38,024 nt of DNA from Bacteroidota bacterium (GCA_030680835.1 JAUXUD010000019.1:1-38024), one strand, 5' to 3'. Positions 8,221-17,840 are shown, counted from the first letter of the stretch. Notes: generated by a model not told the origin, from the sequence alone. Program-made: numbers and translations.

Positions 8221-10998
8221 TTGTTTGGTTCAAACCTATATAAAAATACTTTCTTATATTTCGGTCTTTTCTTGCTCTTTTTATTTGCAGCCCGGGCCGG
8301 AGAGATACCTGTAAATAATACAGGATCCGGGTTTGCTTTTACACAAAATGCCGGGCAATGGAATGCTGATATCAAATACCGCTTTTCTTCATCAAATCTT
8401 GACATTCATATAAAAAAAAACAGCATCAATTATTATATTCTTGACAGAAAGGCAATGTCGGTAATCGGAAATCATTCCCATATTGAAAAACCTGAAATCA
8501 ATGCCATAAGCAGTCATTTTATAAAATTAAATTTTATAGGTTCAAACCCTGATCCATACATCGAAAATGAACAGGCGTCAACTTATTATTTTAATTATTT
8601 TACCGGGAAAGATCAAAGCAAATGGAAAACAAAAATTCATAGTTTCAAAAAGTTAATCTATAAAAAAATTTATCCGGGTATTGATTTAAAACTGTATGGA
8701 AATAGTTTTGATAAAGGGATAAAATATGATTGGATTATTGGTCCGAATGCTGATATCAGTACAATTCAGATGCAGTTTGAAGGAGCTGCTTCCGTAAAGG
8801 AAGAGTACGGTGATTTATATATTCATCACAGCCTTGGATACATGCGCGAAAACAGACCCTATGCCTATCAGATTATCAATGGAATTGAAGTTCAGGTATC
8901 GGTAAAATATAAAGTGAACGGAAAAAAAGCAGGCTTTGAAATAACAGGTGCCTACAATAAAAACTTTGAATTAATTATTGATCCGGATCTTATTTTTTCA
9001 ACCTATTCGGGTTCCTCTGCCGATAACTTCGGATTTACCGCCACATACGACAGCAAGGGAAACTTGTATGCAGGCGGAATAGCAGGTGTTTTGTATGGAA
9101 CTTTTAATGTAACCCCGGGAGCGTTTCAAACAGATTATAAAGGAGGTGTGGGAAGATCGCCGGTTGGATTGGCCTGTGATATTGCCTACAGTAAATATTC
9201 ATCAGATGGAACACAACTCCTGTACAGTACTTATTTTGGAGGCTCCGACGATGACTATCCGCATAGTTTTGTGGTTGATCAAAACAACAATCTTATCATC
9301 ATGGGTTCAACCTATTCAACTGATTTTCCAACAAGTAACCAGGCTTATGATAGTACCCACAACGGAGGTTCCGATATTTTGGTAGCTAAGTTTAATGAAA
9401 CCGGAACCAGCTTAATCGGGAGTACATATATGGGCGGATCCGCTAATGATGGCAGAAACGATTTAAGCCCTTTAAACAGGTTTTATGCCGATAATTTCAG
9501 AGGGGATGTGATCACCGATAAAAACGACCAGATCATTATAGGTTCAGTTACATTTTCTTCCAATTTCCCATATACTGCAGGTTCTTTCGGTGTTTCGTAT
9601 AATTTGGGATTCTCTCAAAAAGGTGTACTCTTCAAATTATCGGCAGATTTAAAAACATTAATTTTTAGTTCATTATTGCCGGGAACAAATGATGATGCCA
9701 TTTACAGTGTTGATTTAAATGCGAATGATGATATTTTTATTGCAGGAGGCACTACGGCAGATTCGTTGTTTGCAAATATGGCTGATACTTTTAATGGAGG
9801 AAATTGTGATGGCTTTATAGCCAAAATAAAGAATGACGGAAGCCAGGTTTTAAACGCAAGGTATTTTGGAACCAATGCGTATGACCAGATATTTTCACTC
9901 GAGTTGGATGAATTGGAAAATATGTATATTGTAGGACAAAGTGAAGGTGCAGTACCTGTTATTGGTAATGTATACCGCAATGCAAATTCACATCAGTTTA
10001 TTGCATGTATTGATAAAAATTTTAAGAATACCTTATTCTCTACAGTTTTTGGAAGCGGAAGAAATTCAATTGATCTCACTATAAATGCTTTCCTGGTTGA
10101 TAATTGCGGACGTATTTTTGTTTCAGGATGGGGGGGAGGTATCGCGGGTTCGGGCTCTACTCTTGATTTACCGGTTACCTCAAACGCAATTCAGTCTGTA
10201 ACCGATGGGAAAGATTTTTACATTCTTGTATTGGGCAAGGATGCCCGAAAGATATTGTTCGCAAGTTATTTTGGAGGCAATCAATCGGGCGATCATGTTG
10301 ACGGAGGCACCAGCCGTTTTGATAAAAGGGGATTTATTTACCAATCGGTTTGCGCCAGCTGCGAAGACGATACGCTGCCTCCTAATATCAGTGATTTCCC
10401 CACAACTCCCAATGCAGCTTTTACCATAAAATCAAGTAAAAGATGCAGCAATGCCGCATTTAAAATAGGATTTAATTTTAGTGAAGCTAAATTCGGATAT
10501 GTAGTAGATTCATGCACGGGTATTATTACCTTCGCAAGCCAAAATCCAGATGTGATTGCCTACAAATGGATATTTCCTAACGGACAAATATCAACCGAAG
10601 AAAAGCCTGTGGGATTGATTCAGGATTTTAAAGATAAACCGGTTACTTTTATTGCCTATTACGGCTCAAAATGTTCCGACACGGTAACACATACTATTTT
10701 ATTTCAGGACTCTATTTATAAACCCGGATTTCCAAATGTATTCACGCCGAATGATGACCATTTCAATGATGTTTTTACCTATGGGGGACTTAATACGCAA
10801 TGTGATAAAGTGAGTATTGAAATATACAACCGCTGGGGGCAATTGTTGTTTGAAAGTAAAGAGGTAAATTTTGCCTGGGATGGAACCGATAAAAACGGAA
10901 ATAAAGTTTCTGAAGGCGTTTATTTTTACATGTCAACGATTGAGCAGCGAGGTCAGCCTTTAAAAAAACTACATGGAACCATTATTCTGATCAGGTGA
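8221..10998 (+). CDS. Secreted DUF7948/SBBP protein, T9SS type B sorting
   Basis: A 925-residue surface or secreted protein. A signal peptide (KNTFLYFGLFLLFLFAARA) is followed by a DUF7948-type N-terminal domain (FTQNAGQWNADIKYRFSS, about 40-250). Next come SBBP-type beta-propeller blades (for example LLYSTYFGGSDDDYPHSF and GSTYMGGSANDGRND). A Cys-containing Ig/PKD-like stretch (about 740-830) precedes the gliding-motility-associated C-terminal domain (FPNVFTPNDDHFNDVF, YNRWGQLLFES, GVYFYMSTI), the type B signal for T9SS export. The start is a TTG at 8221: the upstream frame closes at a TAG (8197) with no ATG between. It converges on a second DUF7948/SBBP gene. No enzyme motif is seen; a structural, adhesive or binding role is inferred. 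Confidence 0.9.
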   Translation: MFGSNLYKNTFLYFGLFLLFLFAARAGEIPVNNTGSGFAFTQNAGQWNADIKYRFSSSNLDIHIKKNSINYYILDRKAMSVIGNHSHIEKPEINAISSHFIKLNFIGSNPDPYIENEQASTYYFNYFTGKDQSKWKTKIHSFKKLIYKKIYPGIDLKLYGNSFDKGIKYDWIIGPNADISTIQMQFEGAASVKEEYGDLYIHHSLGYMRENRPYAYQIINGIEVQVSVKYKVNGKKAGFEITGAYNKNFELIIDPDLIFSTYSGSSADNFGFTATYDSKGNLYAGGIAGVLYGTFNVTPGAFQTDYKGGVGRSPVGLACDIAYSKYSSDGTQLLYSTYFGGSDDDYPHSFVVDQNNNLIIMGSTYSTDFPTSNQAYDSTHNGGSDILVAKFNETGTSLIGSTYMGGSANDGRNDLSPLNRFYADNFRGDVITDKNDQIIIGSVTFSSNFPYTAGSFGVSYNLGFSQKGVLFKLSADLKTLIFSSLLPGTNDDAIYSVDLNANDDIFIAGGTTADSLFANMADTFNGGNCDGFIAKIKNDGSQVLNARYFGTNAYDQIFSLELDELENMYIVGQSEGAVPVIGNVYRNANSHQFIACIDKNFKNTLFSTVFGSGRNSIDLTINAFLVDNCGRIFVSGWGGGIAGSGSTLDLPVTSNAIQSVTDGKDFYILVLGKDARKILFASYFGGNQSGDHVDGGTSRFDKRGFIYQSVCASCEDDTLPPNISDFPTTPNAAFTIKSSKRCSNAAFKIGFNFSEAKFGYVVDSCTGIITFASQNPDVIAYKWIFPNGQISTEEKPVGLIQDFKDKPVTFIAYYGSKCSDTVTHTILFQDSIYKPGFPNVFTPNDDHFNDVFTYGGLNTQCDKVSIEIYNRWGQLLFESKEVNFAWDGTDKNGNKVSEGVYFYMSTIEQRGQPLKKLHGTIILIR

Positions 10999-11145
10999 AG
11001 GGTAGTCGGTGGTCGGTTGTCGGTCCATTCGACATGCTCAGGATGATAAATATTTCAGTCATTGGTGGCTTGTCGAACTAAGGTAATCAATGGTCAGTGT
11101 TAGGTGTTCGGGACAAGACATGATTGCGATACTAATTCATTTAAG

Positions 11146-11199
11146 AGCCCATTATCATATTTGCAGAGACTTTACATGCCGGCAAAGCGATAATGGGCT
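11146..11199. repeat. Inverted repeat between convergent surface-protein genes
   Basis: Perfect 11-bp arms AGCCCATTATC (11146-11156) and GATAATGGGCT (11189-11199), with a second inner pairing TTTGC/GCAAA. There is no long T run, so it is either a bidirectional terminator or a dispersed palindrome. Left of it, 11002-11024 holds a short degenerate TCGGTNG repeat and 11030-11050 a sequence resembling the dispersed TTCGAC...GCTCA element. Confidence 0.7.
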
Positions 11200-11219
11200 G
11201 TTCGTGCAATTGTAATAGA

Positions 11220-13694
11220 TCAATTTTTTATAAACTTCAGTGTCTTTTGCAGAATGCCTTTTTCTATTCGCAAAATATACAAACCATTTGAAAAGGTTGA
11301 AACATCGATTTCATTTACATTGTTTTCTTTCAACATAAGACTTCCATTTAAATCATAAACAGAGATGGCACTATTTTCAGCCCCAATAATATAGAGTGTT
11401 TGAGTTGATGGGTTTGGAAAAATGCGTATTCCATTGTTTGCTGCCAACACATTACTCAAATTTGCAAGCAAGCTATCAGGATTATTGAAAGAGGCTACAT
11501 AGGCATCTAAATTACCACCGAAAACAGTTTGAAAGGTACCAGAGGTTGCCAGGCCGCTTGTTGAGGTTGTTTGTCCAGTAATCACTAAGGTTCCAGCCGG
11601 TGACCTTGCTATTGACATGAGTGCATGTTCGCTGCCGGAACCTCCAAAATAAGTCGCCCACTCGCGCAAACCACCCGAATTTAGTTTAAGGATAAAAGCG
11701 TCTGTAATTCCGTCAAAGGTAGTTTTGTAAGCTCCACTGCTTGCGATGCCTGTTGCTGAATAGGTGTTACCGGCAACAAATACATTTCCACCCGGATCGT
11801 TAACAATATCCCAGCCATTGTCCTCATCACTTCCGCCATAATAGGTAGACCATTGTATGGCGCCAGCTGGATTAAACTTGGCTATATACGCATCAAATGA
11901 TCCACCGGCATAAGTGGTTTGATAGGCACCCACAGTTGCAATAGCCGAATTAGATTGGGTATGCCCGGTTATAAAAATATTTCCATTTGCATCTGCAGCT
12001 ATTCCTGTTGCAAATTCATCGGCGGGGCCACCAAAATAAGTGGACCATTGCAGGACACCTGCAGCGTTGTATTTTGCTATATAGGTATCAAAAACTCCGT
12101 TGATTGCGGTGTGGAAAGCACCGGTAGTGGCAATTGCATTACTTGAAGCAGTCCTGCCGGTGATCAATATGTTTCCGTTATAATCACTGACAACGGACCA
12201 TGTAAACTCTCCTAATCCGCCACCAAAATACGTAGCCCACAACCTGGAACCAGCAGCATTAAATTTTACAGTGATGGCATCTTTGTCTCCGCCATTGGTA
12301 GTTTGTGCTGCTCCGGAGGATGCCAAAGTTGTGGAATAACTGCTTGCACCCATTACCACATTTCCATCAGGGTCGGTTGCTACCGAATGGCCCATATCGG
12401 TGTAGGCGCCTCCGTAGTATGTACCCCAAAGACGTGCACCTGCTGTATTGAATTTTACCAGGTACGCATCAAAATCGCCACCACCGTAAGTTGTTTGAAA
12501 AGAACCGGTGGTAGCCATTCCTGATGCAGATGAGGTGAGTCCGGTTACGTATATATTTCCGGCATTATCTGTTGCTATACCATAGCCATGGTCATTGCCG
12601 GTACCGCCATAATAAGTGGCCCATTGCCTTACGCCATCTGCATCAAACTTTACAACAAATGCTTCGTAAAAATCATTTCCGGCAAAGGTGACCTGATGGG
12701 CTCCACTTGAAGCTATTGCCGAATAAGATCCTGTTGTTCCGGTAATAAAAACATTGCCCTTTGCATCGGTTGCAATCGCCGATCCATATTCAGGTCCGGT
12801 TCCTCCATAATAAGTGGCCCAGGGAGCCGGATCGATCACAAGGGTTTGGGCTGGGTCATAATAAGGTATTTCGATGCCGAAAAGATTGGCTGCCTCCAAA
12901 TTGATAAATTGCGCATGCACTTTCTTATCACTTGAAGTATTGACGGAGGAAGCTGCTCCTGCATTTCCTGATGTGACATAACTATAAGGAATGCTTTCTT
13001 CAATTTTGCCATAAGCAGTTTCGATCAAAATATTTCCCTCACCGGTTAAACTTGTTTGGCTTGCACCTTCAAACCTTAGTTTTATATCTTCCGGATTTCC
13101 TCCGGGATGTACAATGACATTATATTTGAACCTGCCTGTTCGGCAGGCAGGTTTGCTTTCCTCTTTGTCGTTTAAAACAAATTCTATATCAATGTTAGGA
13201 TAGATATTTTGGTAAACAATTTTTTTGTAATGCGCAACATGAATGGCTCCTGTTTCGCCTGTTCCAGGTCTATAATAGTTTACAAAATCTGCAGCAGGTT
13301 CGTAAGCAATGATGGCACCACTTTGTTTTGATCCCACAAATGAAATATCAACCCGATGAATGAATAGTGTAGCAGGAGCAGGAACCTCGATATCCATATC
13401 GGTCAATTTTTGATTTTGTTGAACAACTGCGTTTGCCTGACTTGTTTCGGTTTTGATTAACTCATAACTGAAACCATTTTGTTTGAGTAGCACCTGAATG
13501 CCAAAGCCATTGTACAGGTATAAAACTTCTTTGTTCAGTTGTTTGTTCTGATTGAGGATTTGTCCTTTGTTTTCTATAAATCCTAACTGTCCAACTCCGG
13601 CTATGGGGTTGGAAGCAGTTGACGTTAAAACACCGGAGGCAAGTAAAATTTCATTGCAAAGCAACAGGACGAATGCGAATATTATTCTTTTCAT
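11220..13694 (-). CDS. Secreted DUF7948/SBBP seven-blade protein, T9SS type A
   Basis: An 824-residue secreted protein. After a signal peptide (MKRIIFAFVLLLCNEILLAS) comes a DUF7948-type domain (GQLGFIENKGQIL... YQNIYPNIDIEF... FKYNVIVHPGGNPEDIKLRF). Seven SBBP blades follow, each opening with W-x-TY(Y/F)GG and carrying D-x-x-GN-(I/V)-x-(I/V)-TG, about 66 residues apart, which fits a complete seven-bladed propeller. The C-terminus is a type A T9SS sorting domain (IRIFPNPSTQTLYIIG ... GLYILRIEKG). It starts 53 bp after the lipoprotein gene on the same strand, so it is probably the last gene of the sigma-factor row. A palindromic element is inserted in frame in the DUF7948 region (13129-13153), adding residues such as KPACRTGRF. 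Confidence 0.9.
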   Translation of the reverse strand: MKRIIFAFVLLLCNEILLASGVLTSTASNPIAGVGQLGFIENKGQILNQNKQLNKEVLYLYNGFGIQVLLKQNGFSYELIKTETSQANAVVQQNQKLTDMDIEVPAPATLFIHRVDISFVGSKQSGAIIAYEPAADFVNYYRPGTGETGAIHVAHYKKIVYQNIYPNIDIEFVLNDKEESKPACRTGRFKYNVIVHPGGNPEDIKLRFEGASQTSLTGEGNILIETAYGKIEESIPYSYVTSGNAGAASSVNTSSDKKVHAQFINLEAANLFGIEIPYYDPAQTLVIDPAPWATYYGGTGPEYGSAIATDAKGNVFITGTTGSYSAIASSGAHQVTFAGNDFYEAFVVKFDADGVRQWATYYGGTGNDHGYGIATDNAGNIYVTGLTSSASGMATTGSFQTTYGGGDFDAYLVKFNTAGARLWGTYYGGAYTDMGHSVATDPDGNVVMGASSYSTTLASSGAAQTTNGGDKDAITVKFNAAGSRLWATYFGGGLGEFTWSVVSDYNGNILITGRTASSNAIATTGAFHTAINGVFDTYIAKYNAAGVLQWSTYFGGPADEFATGIAADANGNIFITGHTQSNSAIATVGAYQTTYAGGSFDAYIAKFNPAGAIQWSTYYGGSDEDNGWDIVNDPGGNVFVAGNTYSATGIASSGAYKTTFDGITDAFILKLNSGGLREWATYFGGSGSEHALMSIARSPAGTLVITGQTTSTSGLATSGTFQTVFGGNLDAYVASFNNPDSLLANLSNVLAANNGIRIFPNPSTQTLYIIGAENSAISVYDLNGSLMLKENNVNEIDVSTFSNGLYILRIEKGILQKTLKFIKN
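13129..13153. repeat. Palindromic element inserted in frame in a coding region
   Basis: Ten-bp arms (AACCTGCCTG at 13129-13138, CAGGCAGGTT at 13144-13153) around TTCGG. It resembles the CCTGCC/GGCAGG palindrome at 18682-18710. It is read in frame as part of ESKPACRTGRF within an otherwise conserved DUF7948 segment. Confidence 0.75.
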
Positions 13695-13747
13695 AAGAGT
13701 TGTTGATTTAATAGATAAGTTAAAAAGGAAGGAATTTTATTAAGGGT

Positions 13748-14740
13748 TTATAGCAGTTTGATTGCATCATTTATTTCTGCTTCTGTCATTTCCACAAGGT
13801 CAAATTTGGTGTGAATATCGCTGTTAAAAATATGCGTTTGCTTTGCATAGAAAAATCGCCCTGATTTTTTCTCCTTGATTATACAAACCATGATTACTGA
13901 AGTGCCTGCAGGTATTTTCTTTCCTACCTCGGCCTTACCCGCATTATTGAACCAAACCGACGCTACTGTATTAGTTGCCTTGAATACCATGAAGCATTCC
14001 TGTAAAAATATACCTTTATTTATTGCTGGCAAGTTAACATTTGCTGAAAAGCCATAGCTGCTTCCGCTGGTATCAATAGGTTTGTCTATATTGATCCATT
14101 TGTAATCAAGTTTCTGAAGGAAGCACATGAAGGAACTAAAAGTATCAATAACCATTCCAACAGGATTATTAACAACCCACGATACACCGCCCTTTATACT
14201 GTCTTCCACACCACCCAAAAGCTTCATTCCATAAACAGGTCCCGAAGGTTTCGGAATCATGATATTTATATAAGATCCGGGTTTCAATTTCAACGATTCT
14301 CCGCCAGAAGTTACTGAGAGATAAATCTCGCCTCCAGATTGCAACAGTTCGCCATTCTGACCAACCGTTGGTTTGTTGTTCATGATCATTTCACCGGGTG
14401 TTAGAATCTCTTTCAACACAATGTTAACCGGTGAGGTGGGCGCCAATCCGTTAGGGAGAAGTAATGCATTGGCAGGGATGGAAACCTGTACTCCTTTAGG
14501 ACCGGTGATATAACCAAAGTCCATTGCATTAAAGGTTACCGAGGTAGAAGGGCTGCTGTATTTTTCGTGAAGCTCTTTCAGTACATTGGCATTGCTGATG
14601 ACGGTAGGTATAGTTTGTGCAGGTATGTATTCGCTAATCAGCTTATCATTTTTGCACGAACTGAGTATACAACAAAGCAGGATGGAAAAAATACCGGCTG
14701 TGCTGAATATACGTGAATTTTTTAAGGGTGATGATTTCAT
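13748..14740 (-). CDS. Hypothetical lipoprotein with ZU5-like domain
   Basis: A 330-residue lipoprotein: the N-terminal hydrophobic stretch FSILLCCILSSC ends in a lipobox (L-S-S-C) at about residue 29. The segment ITGPKGVQVSIPANALLLP, then VNIVLKEI and LKLKPGSYINIMIP, resembles the ZU5-like beta domain (TGPxGVxVxIPxNAL) found in Bacteroidota surface lipoproteins. The C-terminal part is unassigned. Its ATG overlaps the stop of the upstream barrel protein by 4 bp (ATGA), the usual sign of translational coupling, and the secreted propeller gene follows after 53 bp. A partner role at the outer membrane for the secreted protein or the barrel protein is inferred from context only. Confidence 0.75.
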   Translation of the reverse strand: MKSSPLKNSRIFSTAGIFSILLCCILSSCKNDKLISEYIPAQTIPTVISNANVLKELHEKYSSPSTSVTFNAMDFGYITGPKGVQVSIPANALLLPNGLAPTSPVNIVLKEILTPGEMIMNNKPTVGQNGELLQSGGEIYLSVTSGGESLKLKPGSYINIMIPKPSGPVYGMKLLGGVEDSIKGGVSWVVNNPVGMVIDTFSSFMCFLQKLDYKWINIDKPIDTSGSSYGFSANVNLPAINKGIFLQECFMVFKATNTVASVWFNNAGKAEVGKKIPAGTSVIMVCIIKEKKSGRFFYAKQTHIFNSDIHTKFDLVEMTEAEINDAIKLL

Positions 14741-16134
14741 AATTTAATGTTATTTAAGTGGTAAATAATTCCGAAACCTGCGCCCCATGACCTGCTCAGG
14801 TGTGTTACCGGTATGTTTTTATAAGTTTTTTGCTTCAGTACCGGACTAAAGCTGTACTTATAAAATGGTTCGACATATATGCTCCATTTATCATTTAACT
14901 GCAACTCCAGGCCGGCAGCCAGGTGACCTGCAATGCCTATGGATAATGCGCTGAGATTGATGCGGTCGCGGTACAGGTCACCGTTCTCATATGATTCCCT
15001 GATAAAATAACTTTTGCTTCTGGGCAGATTAAAGCTGGCAATCGCTCCTGCCAATCCATAGATGCGTAAGGTACCGGCGAGTCTGCAATAGTATTTCAAA
15101 CTTAGCGGAACTTCCAGGTATCTTCCCTGGTAAAGCATTGAATAGTTTCTATAGCTTGACCCCAAAGTATCTCCACTATACGCGATATAAGTTTCATTAA
15201 TGGAGATAACTGGTTTTTGTGAATACCACACACCTGTTTGTAAATAGAAGTTTTGCGAAAAACTATAACTAAGATTCATACCAAGTGTGTTACAGATCTT
15301 TTTACCAGGGTTGGCAATAATTAAAATATCCTGACCCGATGCCGTCCTGCTTTCATAATAACTGTTTTCCGGAGCTACGTATATTCCGATCCCCCATTTC
15401 TTTACTCCATAAAAATATTTAGTGCCGGCGCTTTTTTTCAATTCCCCTTCCTTTAAACTGTCTGGTTGAACAGGCTGTTTATCTTTTTGCGCCTGAGTAA
15501 CGATTTGCTGTTTTTCTCCAACTGAATCAATTGCAGTTTGTAAAGATGTCTGATTATTTTCTTGCGATGATTTTTTTGATTGAACAACGGCAATGGCTTC
15601 CTGCAGAATTATCGATTGATTTTCCAAGTGCAATGCGCTAACTGCCTGCGTTGGTTTTTCGGCTTGCTTGTAAACAAGGCCCGGAACTTCATTTACTGCA
15701 CCGGCATATAGATCAATCTGGTTTGCAGGAGTAATTGTTTTTTGAGGTGTGCCATTTTTTCCGGCCTTCACCAAGTCAGATGGTACTATTGAATTTGGCA
15801 GGTTTATTTTTTTCTCAAAATCTGACTGGTTAGTATTTGTTTGAACCGGAACAGGATGTGTGGCACTCGTTTTTGGTTCATTGCTTAAAGCGATTGTTCC
15901 GGTATTTTTTACCAGCTGTGATTCCTGTAAAGTCAGGATCAAAGCAGTCGAAATTCCGAGTGCAAGGATCCACACAATAAATACAAACAGCTTTCTCTTT
16001 CTATTCAACAACTTTTCTTTAATGAGCAATTGCCGCATCTCCTGCCAGTCCTTTTCAGTGGGACTATCAGCAGCAGACTGGCCAAGGCTGTTCCTGAATA
16101 CCTCTTCCATATTGTTGTGTTTATTATACTGCAT
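14737..16134 (-). CDS. TM-anchored protein with C-terminal beta-barrel-like domain
   Basis: A 465-residue protein with unusual architecture. A short charged cytoplasmic N-terminus (about 1-47, with EKDWQEMRQLL) is followed by one transmembrane helix (LFVFIVWILALGISTALIL, about 49-67). A long Gln/Lys/Thr-rich linker (about 70-240) then leads to a C-terminal region with alternating aromatic strands (WGIGIYVAPENSYYE ... SWGAGFGIIYHL) like the outer-membrane beta-barrel families of Bacteroidota. Such genes often follow ECF sigma factors in this phylum, and the N-terminus could hold the sigma factor as an anti-sigma domain. Start: ATG 16134 overlaps the sigma stop by 11 bp; ATG 16110 is an alternative. 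The stop overlaps the next gene by 4 bp. Confidence 0.7.
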   Translation of the reverse strand: MQYNKHNNMEEVFRNSLGQSAADSPTEKDWQEMRQLLIKEKLLNRKRKLFVFIVWILALGISTALILTLQESQLVKNTGTIALSNEPKTSATHPVPVQTNTNQSDFEKKINLPNSIVPSDLVKAGKNGTPQKTITPANQIDLYAGAVNEVPGLVYKQAEKPTQAVSALHLENQSIILQEAIAVVQSKKSSQENNQTSLQTAIDSVGEKQQIVTQAQKDKQPVQPDSLKEGELKKSAGTKYFYGVKKWGIGIYVAPENSYYESRTASGQDILIIANPGKKICNTLGMNLSYSFSQNFYLQTGVWYSQKPVISINETYIAYSGDTLGSSYRNYSMLYQGRYLEVPLSLKYYCRLAGTLRIYGLAGAIASFNLPRSKSYFIRESYENGDLYRDRINLSALSIGIAGHLAAGLELQLNDKWSIYVEPFYKYSFSPVLKQKTYKNIPVTHLSRSWGAGFGIIYHLNNIKL

Positions 16135-16714
16135 AACTGCTCCTCTTTTCGTGACTAAAATCTTTCAACATCATCCTAACTTTATTTTTTGCCTTGCTCA
16201 AATTCGATCGTGAAGTACTTTCATTGATTCCCAGCATCTCTCCAATTTTTTTATGTGAATAACCCTCTATAATACTCAGGTTAAAAACCATGCGGTAAAC
16301 AACAGGTAATTGCAGTACCAGCGAGAGTAGGAATTGCGGGTCAACGGGAAAATGGTCATTGTCGTCCTGATCCAAATTTTCAGGCCGGTCAATTTCCTCG
16401 TCATTCAAATAATTAACAGTGTGTTCCCTAATACTTTTTTTGTAGTGGTCGATGGCGGTATTAACCATAATGCGTTTCATCCATCCTTCAAATGAACCTT
16501 CCTGCTTATACTGTTTAAGATACCTGAATATCTTTATGAATCCTTCCTGTAAAATATCCTTGGCCTCTTCAGCATCCGGTGTATAGCGCCGGCAGATGCC
16601 AAGCATTACACCATAGTATGTGTTGAATAGTAATTTGCAATATTTTTCAATACCCTTTTCGCAACCTTCAATGAGTTCCTTTTCGTTGGGCGCTATTTTG
16701 GTTTTGATCAGCAT
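16124..16714 (-). CDS. ECF-type RNA polymerase sigma factor
   Basis: A 196-residue sigma-70 family factor of ECF size. Region 2 is visible as DILQEGFIKIFRYLKQY followed by GSFEGWMKRIMVNTAIDHYKK. Region 4 is visible as LPVVYRMVFNLSIIEGYSHKKIGEMLG plus the recognition helix (INESTSRSNLSKAKNKVR). These motifs match the phylum-specific ECF group that directs envelope and surface-protein genes. It heads a leftward row of four genes: the TM-barrel protein (11-bp overlap), the lipoprotein (4-bp overlap) and the secreted propeller. Autoregulation and control by the TM-anchored neighbour are inferred from layout. Confidence 0.93.
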   Translation of the reverse strand: MLIKTKIAPNEKELIEGCEKGIEKYCKLLFNTYYGVMLGICRRYTPDAEEAKDILQEGFIKIFRYLKQYKQEGSFEGWMKRIMVNTAIDHYKKSIREHTVNYLNDEEIDRPENLDQDDNDHFPVDPQFLLSLVLQLPVVYRMVFNLSIIEGYSHKKIGEMLGINESTSRSNLSKAKNKVRMMLKDFSHEKRSSYAV

Positions 16715-16775
16715 TTATAGGTAAGACTGGCAATTTCCAAAAGTGCTGCCTGAACATTTATTTTTTTTAAAAGGT

Positions 16776-17774
16776 TTATTTCTTTAATGAATCAAAATAA
16801 GCGGCCTTTTCGATCATCAGTATATAGGCAGGTGAATTGGGCAGGTCCTTTTTATATTGCACGAGATTCCAAACTATGTGGTAGTTTTTCAGATAATCCG
16901 CCAGCGGCGAAAGGCCCATCTCAGCACGCCTCTTGTCAACATTATCTACATCTTCAATCGGGTGCACATAGTAGCCACTTGAATCATGATAGGGTTGGGT
17001 GCCATAGATCTGCATCTTTCCTTTACCTACCAAGACCCTGTCCTGAAGCAATGCAAAGCTGCTGCCTCTTGCCTTACCCATCTTTACTGCCTCCTTCATC
17101 ATGGGCAAATACTTATCCTGCATTTGCGGATTTGAATGTTGGATCACCAGGAATAAAGCTGAATTGCCATTTTCACCAACTACATCGGCGCCAAGCCATC
17201 CGTACTTATCTAAAATTTCTTTTACTGCTATTTGATTAACGGAATCCTGCCGACTAATGAGTTCCCAAATCGCTTTGGATTCATTGGATTGCCAGCCATA
17301 CTTTTTATCAATTTCTGCTGATTGCTTTCTGTAAATCCGATCGGCGATAAAAATAGAATCCAATCGCGCCGCCAGTGGTTTGTTTAAATTCGCTTCTGCC
17401 TTTTCTTTATTCTGCTTAACCAATTCAAGGAAAGCATCCCATCGTTTGTCCTTATATAATGTGTCCAGATCGTGATCTGTAATGATGCGGCCATAGTCTT
17501 TAAAGTTCTCGGAGGCCATGATATTCAATTGTGAAAAAGCTGAATCATGATAATTTGCCAACGCCCACGCAGAAGCTGCATTCCATCGATGGTTCAGTGA
17601 AATTTTTGAACCGCTTAGAGCAAATGCTTCGGCATACATAATACCGGCATTCTTATAGTCCTTTGCCTCGTATAATGAATCTCCCTTTTTTATCAGCTTA
17701 GAAAATTGATTGGCTTGTGCAAAGGCAAATCCTGTAATACACAGATGAATGATTAAAAAAATAAAATGTTTCAC
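16776..17774 (-). CDS. Exported TPR-like/DUF6624 protein
   Basis: A 332-residue protein with signal peptide MKHFIFLIIHLCITGFAFAQ. The N-terminal part (about 25-115) has TPR-like helices (GDSLYEAKDYKNAGIMYAEAFALSG). The C-terminal half matches DUF6624: KYGWLGADVVGENGNSALFLVIQHS, then QDKYLPMMKEAVKMGKA, LLQDRVLVGKGKMQIYGTQ, and a DNVDKRRAEMGLSPLADYL segment. The biochemical function of DUF6624 is not known to me. It lies 61 bp upstream of the sigma factor on the same strand and divergent from cvfB (66 bp gap). The gap to the sigma gene makes a shared transcript possible but unproven. Confidence 0.85.
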   Translation of the reverse strand: MKHFIFLIIHLCITGFAFAQANQFSKLIKKGDSLYEAKDYKNAGIMYAEAFALSGSKISLNHRWNAASAWALANYHDSAFSQLNIMASENFKDYGRIITDHDLDTLYKDKRWDAFLELVKQNKEKAEANLNKPLAARLDSIFIADRIYRKQSAEIDKKYGWQSNESKAIWELISRQDSVNQIAVKEILDKYGWLGADVVGENGNSALFLVIQHSNPQMQDKYLPMMKEAVKMGKARGSSFALLQDRVLVGKGKMQIYGTQPYHDSSGYYVHPIEDVDNVDKRRAEMGLSPLADYLKNYHIVWNLVQYKKDLPNSPAYILMIEKAAYFDSLKK

Positions 17775-17840
17775 ATGCTTGAATTAGCTTACTTTTGTTT
17801 TTGATTTGCAATATACATTTTTGTTAATAAGAATTAAGTG

